DNA of 26,382 bases from JANYBV01 sp043763155 (GTDB lineage Bacteria > Pseudomonadota > Alphaproteobacteria > Rickettsiales > SXRF01): the NCBI GenBank assembly GCA_043763155.1, contig JAYULW010000076.1, positions 1-26,382 of the forward strand, read 5' to 3'. The stretch's first letter is position 1. Each line of letters opens with the position of its first letter. Shown piece after piece: positions 21,847-26,382 of the stretch. A program made the position numbers and the translations under genes. The notes beneath the pieces were generated by a model. The model had not been told where the DNA came from and ran no database searches. It was given only the letters and a program-made list of their open reading frames with translations.

Positions 21847-22830
21847 ATGACCGCATCCGCAGCAAAACTCGCACCCGCCACCCTCGACAAACCCGGCCGT
21901 GGCCGCGTATACGATAATATTCTGGCCACCATCGGCAACACGCCGCTCATCCGCCTGAACCGCATCGCCAAGCAGGCAAACTGCGTGGCCGAAGTGCTGG
22001 TAAAAGCCGAATTCTTCAACCCGCTTTCCTCCGTCAAAGACCGCATTGCGCTGTCCATGGTGGAAGCCGCCGAAGCCTCCGGCAAAATCAACGCCAACAC
22101 CGTGCTGGTCGAATCCACCTCCGGCAACACCGGCATCGCGCTCGCCTTCGTGTGTGCAGCCAAAGGCTACAAGCTCATCCTCACCATGCCCGAATCCATG
22201 TCCATGGAACGTCGCAAAATGCTGAAATTCCTTGGTGCGCAACTCGAACTCACGCCTGCCGCCAAAGGCATGCGCGGCGCCATCGAGAAAGCCGAAGAAA
22301 TTCTTTCTGCAAACCCCGACGCGCTTCTCATGCAGCAGTTCAAAAACGCCGCCAACCCCGAAATTCACCGCCGCACCACCGCCGAAGAAATCTGGGCCGA
22401 CACGGATGGCAAGGTAGACGTATTCATCACCGGCGTAGGCACCGGCGGCACCATCACGGGCACCGGCGAAGTGCTGAAAGCCAAAAAACCCGGCATCAAA
22501 ATCATCGCCGTGGAACCCGAAGACAGCGCAATCCTTTCCGGCGGCAAACCCGGCCCGCATAAAATCCAGGGCATCGGCGCAGGCTTCATTCCCGACATTC
22601 TCGACACCGCAATCATTGACGAAGTCATCACCATCGGCAACGAAACTGCTTTCGTCACCTCGCGCAACCTCGCCAAGCTCGAAGGCATCCCCGTAGGCAT
22701 TTCCTCCGGCGCAACCATCGCCGCCGCCCTCGAAGTCGCCGCCCGCCCTGAAATGAAAGGCAAAACCATCGTCGTGATCGCAGCCTCCTCCGCCGAGCGC
22801 TACATCTCGACCGACCTTTTCGCTGAGTAA
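21847..22830 (+). CDS. cysK: Cysteine synthase A (O-acetylserine sulfhydrylase)
   Basis: PLP enzyme that makes cysteine from O-acetylserine and sulfide. The 327-residue protein has TIGNTPLIRL, the PLP-lysine motif NPLSSVKDRIA, the substrate loop ESTSGNTGIALA, and the glycine-rich phosphate-binding loop GVGTGGTITGTGEVLK. Residues 1-20 are a short extra lead. The frame is open back to 21694 within rrf2, but the ATG at 21847 with GAAAGGGA upstream is the true start. The upstream Rrf2 gene and downstream MoeB/ThiF gene suggest a sulfur-assimilation cluster. The protein sequence fits CysK better than CysM, although the two are hard to separate by eye. Confidence 0.95.
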   Translation: MTASAAKLAPATLDKPGRGRVYDNILATIGNTPLIRLNRIAKQANCVAEVLVKAEFFNPLSSVKDRIALSMVEAAEASGKINANTVLVESTSGNTGIALAFVCAAKGYKLILTMPESMSMERRKMLKFLGAQLELTPAAKGMRGAIEKAEEILSANPDALLMQQFKNAANPEIHRRTTAEEIWADTDGKVDVFITGVGTGGTITGTGEVLKAKKPGIKIIAVEPEDSAILSGGKPGPHKIQGIGAGFIPDILDTAIIDEVITIGNETAFVTSRNLAKLEGIPVGISSGATIAAALEVAARPEMKGKTIVVIAASSAERYISTDLFAE

Positions 22831-22843
22831 CACATAAGGAACC

Positions 22844-22867
22844 GCTGCCCATCCAACGATGGGCAGC
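22844..22867. promoter_or_regulatory. Perfect 10-bp hairpin between cysK and moeB/thiF
   Basis: GCTGCCCATC and GATGGGCAGC form a perfect stem around the loop CAAC. It begins 14 bases after the cysK stop and covers the first ATG (22859) of the next ORF. There is no T-run, so it is not a standard terminator; it may stabilise the cysK mRNA 3' end or mask translation of the next gene. Confidence 0.55.
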
Positions 22868-23644
22868 ACCCTCATGAAGCAAGCAAGCTGCATTCCCAAA
22901 ATCGAAAACCTGCGCCGCTACGCGCGCCACGTAGTGCTGCCCGAAATCGGCGAAGCAGGGCAGGATAAACTCCTCGCTTCCTCCGTCCTCGTCATCGGCG
23001 CGGGCGGCCTTGGCAGCGCAAGCCTTGGCTATCTCGCCGCAGGCGGCGTGGGCCGCTTGGGCATTGTGGAGCCAGACCGCGTCGAACTCTCCAACCTCCA
23101 GCGCCAGCTATTATTTGAAACCGCCGACATCGGCCAGCCCAAAGTGCAGGCCGCCGCCGACCGGCTGGAAGAAATCAACCCCGGCATCCGCATCGAACTT
23201 TTCCCCACGCGCATCACGCCCGAAAACGCGCGCGAACTTCTGGAAAGCTTCGACATCGTGATAGACGGCAGCGACAATTTCCAGACCCGCTTCGCGGTTG
23301 CCGACGCTTGTTACGCAGGCAAAAAAACCCTCATCTCCGCCGCCATCAGTGGCTTTAGCGCGCAAGCCAGCACCTTCAAACCACATCTGGGCGCTCCCCA
23401 CCCCTGTTACCGCTGCTTAATCCCTCACCTGCCCGAACGCGAAGCCGACTGCGCGCAAGAAGGCATCATCGGCCCCCTTGCGGGCATGCTGGGAAGCCTG
23501 CAAGCACTGGAAGCCATCAAGGAGCTGCTGGGCATCGGAACATCGCTTTCCGGCTTCCTGTGGGTCTACGACGCACTCTGCGCACAAAGCAAAAAACTCA
23601 GCCTGCCACGCAACCCCGGCTGCAGCCTCTGCGGCACAGCATAA
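22859..23644 (+). CDS. MoeB/ThiF/HesA-type E1-like adenylyltransferase
   Basis: Activates the C-terminus of a ubiquitin-like sulfur carrier (MoaD or ThiS type) by adenylation so that sulfur can be attached. The protein (261 residues) has RYARHVVLPEIG, the nucleotide fold VIGAGGLGSASLGYLAAGGVG, the DRVELSNLQRQLLF motif, and DGSDNFQTRF. The active-site Cys region is DCAQEGIIGPLAG, and a zinc site is formed by CYRC and the C-terminal CSLC. There is no rhodanese domain. No sulfur carrier gene is visible next to it. The start is unsure: the ATG at 22859 lies inside a hairpin, and the in-frame ATG at 22874 (MKQAS) is an alternative. Family membership is firm, but whether it serves molybdopterin, thiamine or cysteine is open. 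Confidence 0.92.
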   Translation: MGSTLMKQASCIPKIENLRRYARHVVLPEIGEAGQDKLLASSVLVIGAGGLGSASLGYLAAGGVGRLGIVEPDRVELSNLQRQLLFETADIGQPKVQAAADRLEEINPGIRIELFPTRITPENARELLESFDIVIDGSDNFQTRFAVADACYAGKKTLISAAISGFSAQASTFKPHLGAPHPCYRCLIPHLPEREADCAQEGIIGPLAGMLGSLQALEAIKELLGIGTSLSGFLWVYDALCAQSKKLSLPRNPGCSLCGTA

Positions 23645-23710
23645 ATTCCCCGCATAAATTACACGTAAACACCCTTGCCTTCTGCCGCCTGCGGGTTTAG
23701 TGATTAACCT

Positions 23711-24202
23711 ATGCAACGCATCCTACACACCCTGATCATGGCCCTCGCTCTGGCCCTCCCCACGCAAGCCTTCGCCGCTGCCAGCTCTGGCCTGCCCGTG
23801 CCGCGCTTCGTCTCGCTCAAATCCGACGAAACCAACGTCCGCACCGGCCCCGGCACCCGCTACCCCATCGCGTGGGTCTACCACCGCGCCGGCATGCCCG
23901 TTGAAGTCATCGAAGAATACGACCTCTGGCGCAAAATCCGCGACGTGGAAGGCACAGCAGGCTGGGTTCACAAAACCATGCTCGACGGCAAACGCAATGT
24001 CATCATCAAGGGCAAGGAAGCCCGCGTGATCAAAAACGACCCCGAAACAGACGCCAAAAACATCCTGAAAGCCGAACCCATGGTATCGGCCCGCCTCGTC
24101 GAATGCCAGATGGACTGGTGCCGCGTGCAGGTTTCAGGCCGCAAAGGCTGGATCGAGAAGAAATACCTCTGGGGCGTCTACGACGACGAAGTATTCGAAT
24201 AA
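23711..24202 (+). CDS. Exported SH3b-domain protein (COG3807 type)
   Basis: A 163-residue precursor with a clear signal peptide (MQRILHTLIMALALALPTQAFA, cleavage after about residue 22). The mature part has a bacterial SH3 domain with the hallmark TNVRTGPGTRYPIAWVY and, after a linker, a second SH3-like repeat (ARLVECQMDWCRVQVSGRKGW). Such proteins act in the periplasm or at the cell wall, but the ligand is unknown. Two Cys residues (in VECQMDWC) could form a disulfide. It stands alone, 66 bases after moeB/thiF, with no strong ribosome site seen. Confidence 0.9.
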   Translation: MQRILHTLIMALALALPTQAFAAASSGLPVPRFVSLKSDETNVRTGPGTRYPIAWVYHRAGMPVEVIEEYDLWRKIRDVEGTAGWVHKTMLDGKRNVIIKGKEARVIKNDPETDAKNILKAEPMVSARLVECQMDWCRVQVSGRKGWIEKKYLWGVYDDEVFE

Positions 24203-24339
24203 GCCCGCAAAAACGCCCGCGCTGCTGATTTTGCCAAAAAAAATCCCCCGAACTCCTCCTTCCCTCCCTCGCGATACCCCCTCAAAACCCGCGCCCACAG
24301 CCAACTTGACCCACATCACCCCCACCCCCAAGTTAGTTC

Positions 24340-24367
24340 TTGCAAACCCCGCCAAAATGCCTATTAT
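24340..24367 (+). promoter_or_regulatory. Probable promoter of the tRNA pair
   Basis: TTGCAA (24340-24345), a 16-base spacer and TATTAT (24362-24367) lie 60 bases before tRNA-Gly. Match to sigma-70 consensus is four of six and five of six. The rest of the gap between 24203 and 24426 is C-rich on this strand and shows no gene. Confidence 0.5.
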
Positions 24368-24426
24368 CCGCAGCTCAGATTTGAGTCTCTACCGTGAACC
24401 TTAACCGGTTCATATATCGAAGATGA

Positions 24427-24501
24427 GCGGGCGTAGCTCAGGGGTAGAGCGCAACCTTGCCAAGGTTGAAGTCGAGGGTTCGAATCCCTTCGCCCGCTCC
24501 A
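24427..24501 (+). tRNA. tRNA-Gly (anticodon GCC)
   Basis: A full cloverleaf is visible: acceptor GCGGGCG pairs with CGCCCGC, D-arm GCTC/GAGC, anticodon stem CAACC/GGTTG with loop TTGCCAA (GCC at 24459-24461), T-loop TTCGAAT, discriminator T and encoded CCA. It reads GGC codons, and GGU by wobble. Confidence 0.97.
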
Positions 24502-24523
24502 TTCGAGCTCCATATGTATCCCT

Positions 24524-24597
24524 TGGGGGATCGTCTAATGGTAGGACAGCGGACTCTGACTCCGTCAATCTAGGTTCGAGTCCTAGTCCCCCAGCCA
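24524..24597 (+). tRNA. tRNA-Gln (anticodon CTG)
   Basis: Acceptor TGGGGGA pairs with TCCCCCA (the U1-A72 pair is typical of tRNA-Gln), D-arm GTCT/GGAC, anticodon stem GCGGA/TCCGT with loop CTCTGAC (CTG at 24556-24558), T-stem CTAGG/CCTAG, discriminator G and encoded CCA. It follows tRNA-Gly by 22 bases. Its 3' end faces the integrase gene 163 bases away, so it is the likely attachment site of the element there. Confidence 0.97.
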
Positions 24598-24645
24598 ACA
24601 CGCCATATCACAACACTTCACAAAGCTTCAAAAACTTAGTATAAC

Positions 24646-24664
24646 AGCCATTCTTATGGCTTTT
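24646..24664 (+). terminator. Intrinsic terminator after the tRNA genes
   Basis: AGCCAT and ATGGCT form a 6-bp stem with loop TCTT, followed by TTTT. It lies 49 bases beyond tRNA-Gln. It may belong to the inserted element if the junction is at the tRNA 3' end. Confidence 0.55.
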
Positions 24665-24711
24665 ATCTTCGCACGGCATTTCACATCGCCTCATGACATC
24701 TGGAGGTAAGT

Positions 24712-24760
24712 GGGGGCAACTGAGGGGGTAACAGTTCTACCCCCATCAGGAGTTACCCCC
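24712..24760. repeat. Four copies of a GGGGGTAACT-like motif just before the integrase start
   Basis: On the plus strand: GGGGGCAACT (24712-24721) and GGGGGTAACA (24724-24733). On the minus strand: GGGGGTAGAAC (24734-24744) and GGGGGTAACT (24751-24760, ending directly at the ATG). Closely spaced direct and inverted copies at the start of an integrase gene are what integrase arm sites or an autoregulatory operator look like. Confidence 0.55.
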
Positions 24761-25987
24761 ATGCCCCTAACCGACATTGCCATCCGCAACGCCAAGCCCA
24801 AGGAAAAGCCTTATAAGCTCTCCGACAGTGGCGGTCTCTTCCTCCTTGTCCAGCCCGCAGGCGGCAAATGGTGGCGCTACAAATACCGCTTCTTCGGCAA
24901 AGAGAAAACACTCGCCATAGGCACCTATCCTGACACCAGCCTTGCCGATGCCCGCGAACGCCATTCCCAAGCACGCAAGCTGCTAGCTGCAGGCACCGAC
25001 CCCATGCAGGCCAAACAAGAAAACAAACGCCTCACCCTCCTCAAAACCGAAACAAACTTGGAAGCTATTGCCCGGGAATGGCACCAGAACAACCTCCACA
25101 TCTGGACAACCAAGCACTCCACCAATATCCTCCGCCGTTTAGAGGGTGATATCTTCCCAAAGCTGGGCAAACGCCCCATCACCGAAATCTCCACCCCAGA
25201 ACTCCTATCAGTCCTACGCCTCATCGAAAAACGCGACGCCTTAGATCTCTGTCGCACCATCGCCCAATATTGTCAGCGCATCTTCGCCTACGCCATAGCC
25301 ACCGGTCGCGCCAAGCACAACCCTGCTGTAGCCCTCCGCGGCGCCCTCAAAACGCCGGTAAGCAAACATCACGGACATTTAAAAGCTTCCGAATTGCCAG
25401 AATTTTTAGAGAAGCTCGAGAACTACGAGGGCGAACTCCAAACCAAGCTCGCCCTTAAAATGCTTCTCCTGACCTTTGTACGAACCACAGAATTACGAGG
25501 CATGGAGTGGGCAGAGCTAGACTTCACTAAAGCCGAATGGCGCATCCCCGCCGAACGCATGAAGATGAAAGACCCACACATCGTGCCGCTCTCCCGTCAA
25601 GCCATTGCCGTATTGCAAGAACTGCAAAAAACCTCAGGGAAAAATAAATATGTATTCCCCCAACAACACAAACCCTCAAAAATAATGAGCGAAAACGCCA
25701 TGCTCTTCGCGCTATACCGCTTGGGCTACCGCTCACGCACCACTGGACATGGCTTCCGCGCCACCGCCTCCACTGTGTTAAACGAGAAAGGCTATACACC
25801 TGATGTAATTGAGAGGCAGTTAGCTCACCTTGAGCGAAACAAAGTTCGAGCCGCTTATAATCATGCCCAATACCTTCCAGAACGCTGTAAAATGATGCAA
25901 TGGTGGGCAGATTACTTGGATAATCCAACAGGAACCCCTCAGGAAATAAACATAATCGCCTTTAAGCAGAAAGTATCGGGGCAATGA
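24761..25987 (+). CDS. P4-type tyrosine integrase
   Basis: Site-specific recombinase of the P4 integrase family, 408 residues. It has the N-terminal DUF4102 arm-binding domain (LTDIAIRNAKPKEKPYKLSDSGGLFLLV in pieces, YKYRFFGKEKTLAIGTYPD), a central SAM-like core-binding domain, and the C-terminal catalytic domain. The active-site set is complete: Arg241 (FVRTTEL), His330 and Arg333 (TGHGFR), His356 (QLAHLE) and nucleophile Tyr366 (AAYNHAQY). The chosen ATG has CAGGAG upstream; a longer reading from 24710 is rejected because it covers the GGGGGTAACT repeats and lacks a ribosome site. It faces away from tRNA-Gln. Its stop overlaps the ATG of the next small ORF. It appears intact and probably active. 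Confidence 0.95.
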   Translation: MPLTDIAIRNAKPKEKPYKLSDSGGLFLLVQPAGGKWWRYKYRFFGKEKTLAIGTYPDTSLADARERHSQARKLLAAGTDPMQAKQENKRLTLLKTETNLEAIAREWHQNNLHIWTTKHSTNILRRLEGDIFPKLGKRPITEISTPELLSVLRLIEKRDALDLCRTIAQYCQRIFAYAIATGRAKHNPAVALRGALKTPVSKHHGHLKASELPEFLEKLENYEGELQTKLALKMLLLTFVRTTELRGMEWAELDFTKAEWRIPAERMKMKDPHIVPLSRQAIAVLQELQKTSGKNKYVFPQQHKPSKIMSENAMLFALYRLGYRSRTTGHGFRATASTVLNEKGYTPDVIERQLAHLERNKVRAAYNHAQYLPERCKMMQWWADYLDNPTGTPQEINIIAFKQKVSGQ

Positions 25988-26163
25988 TAGATAAAACAGC
26001 CCTCACTAATTCATGGAAAATTCTCTTAGAACCCGCGTCTGATAAAGATATTTCCAATATCTCAGATTTAGAAACAGCACTAATCGAGTTTAAGAAGCTA
26101 AAAAAAGAAAACCATATGCGATTCACCAATACCACTTTCCAAAATAACGCCATATTTACTTAA
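25984..26163 (+). CDS. Unknown 59-residue ORF overlapping the integrase stop
   Basis: The ATG at 25984 overlaps the integrase TGA in an ATGA junction, a sign of translational coupling. The product starts MIDKTALTNSWKILLEP and has a charged helix (DLETALIEFKKLKKENH) and a short polar end; no membrane segment or known motif is seen. Base composition is AT-rich, like the rest of the element. An Xis- or accessory-type protein is possible by position, but the sequence does not show a recognisable DNA-binding motif. An ORF of similar size lies on the opposite strand and is not favoured. Confidence 0.45.
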   Translation: MIDKTALTNSWKILLEPASDKDISNISDLETALIEFKKLKKENHMRFTNTTFQNNAIFT

Positions 26164-26263
26164 ATCTGTATCGCTACGTAGGAGTGATAACTTGAGGTCA
26201 GCTACTCTATGGTTTAATACTTTAGCTACAGCATATTCAGTTAGCCTTCAGGTTTAGCACATA

Positions 26264-26280
26264 AAGTTGCATAACAACTT
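26264..26280. promoter_or_regulatory. Operator-like inverted repeat before the last ORF
   Basis: AAGTTG-CATAA-CAACTT is a perfect 6-bp inverted repeat with a 5-base spacer, 19 bases upstream of the ATG at 26299. It has the size and place of a phage-type repressor site. Confidence 0.4.
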
Positions 26281-26298
26281 AATAAGTAGGGTGTGAAT

Positions 26299-26382
26299 AT
26301 GATTCAGAGTGATGTCAAAGAATTGTTATGGCAGATAAATATCCTAAGGCGGGCTATACCTAAACTTAAAAATAAGGCATTT
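26299..26382 (+). CDS. Start of an unknown ORF, cut by the window end
   Basis: An ATG at 26299 opens a frame with no stop for the 28 codons left (MIQSDVKELLWQINILRRAIPKLKNKAF in part, helical and basic). GTAGGGTG about ten bases upstream is a weak ribosome site. Too little is present to name it. It lies in the AT-rich element DNA behind an operator-like palindrome. Confidence 0.4.
   Translation, partial: MIQSDVKELLWQINILRRAIPKLKNKAF

Larger units (their letters stand above)
24598..26382. mobile_element. Left end of a tRNA-Gln-inserted integrative element (open at the window edge)
   Basis: Next to the 3' end of tRNA-Gln comes a P4-type integrase followed by short unknown ORFs. The DNA turns AT-rich toward the right edge, unlike the GC-rich core before 24.6 kb. 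This is the usual layout of a genomic island or P4-like satellite integrated in a tRNA gene. The right junction, which should repeat the tRNA 3' end, lies outside the window, so the size and cargo are unknown. Confidence 0.65.

Noticed and set aside
24423..24644. Plus-strand 73-codon ORF across the tRNA genes
   Set aside because: It is read through two clear tRNA genes and is not coding.

Overview
The window is a chromosomal segment of an alphaproteobacterium. The main evidence is the tldD / coxB-ctaD-ctaB-(small ORFs)-ctaG-ctaE-DUF983 arrangement of an aa3-type cytochrome c oxidase locus, a MaeB-type malic enzyme with a phosphotransacetylase-like tail, an alphaproteobacterial-style CoxF-like mini-protein, and GC-rich codon use. 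I cannot name a genus. Most of the window is well-packed housekeeping DNA. The unusual material sits at 2.4-4.3 kb and after 24.6 kb.

Layout. 1-325: the start of nadD on the minus strand, divergent from thiC (483-2393). 2407-2855: a small GIY-YIG nuclease gene lying exactly between two copies of a two-hairpin palindromic repeat. 2905-3171: a near-perfect sigma-54 promoter followed by a 71-codon gene of unknown function. 3172-3634: a gene-poor stretch with local hairpins. 3688-4328: two adjacent unknown small genes. 4367-5083: a CobB-type sirtuin, convergent with a tldD-TauE/SafE pair on the minus strand (5080-7294). 7434-13432: the cytochrome oxidase operon (subunit II, subunit I, heme O synthase, two tiny membrane proteins, Cox11/CtaG, subunit III, DUF983), closed by a small terminator. 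13447-16850, minus strand: a mini-lipoprotein, the malic enzyme MaeB with a strong intrinsic terminator, and an unknown coiled-coil protein. 16942-23644, plus strand: mutS, then coaBC-dut-rrf2-cysK-moeB/thiF as a tight cluster. 23711-24202: an exported SH3b protein. 24427-24597: tRNA-Gly(GCC) and tRNA-Gln(CTG). From about 24.6 kb: a P4-type integrase and AT-richer DNA, which looks like the left end of an integrative element inserted at the tRNA-Gln gene and running past the window edge.

How the genes fit together. The oxidase block encodes the three core subunits plus heme O synthesis (CtaB) and CuB delivery (CtaG); SURF1 is not in the cluster. The rrf2-cysK-moeB/thiF run looks like a cysteine/sulfur module: the Rrf2 protein lacks the three-cysteine Fe-S cluster signature of IscR, so a CymR-like cysteine regulator is the better reading. 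coaBC uses cysteine for coenzyme A synthesis and lies just upstream.

The most noteworthy items are the repeat-flanked GIY-YIG gene (a possible nuclease/REP-like partnership), the sigma-54-driven orphan gene, the low-complexity tails on oxidase subunits I, II and III, the inverted repeat over the coaBC promoter, and the repeated GGGGGTAACT motif in front of the integrase.
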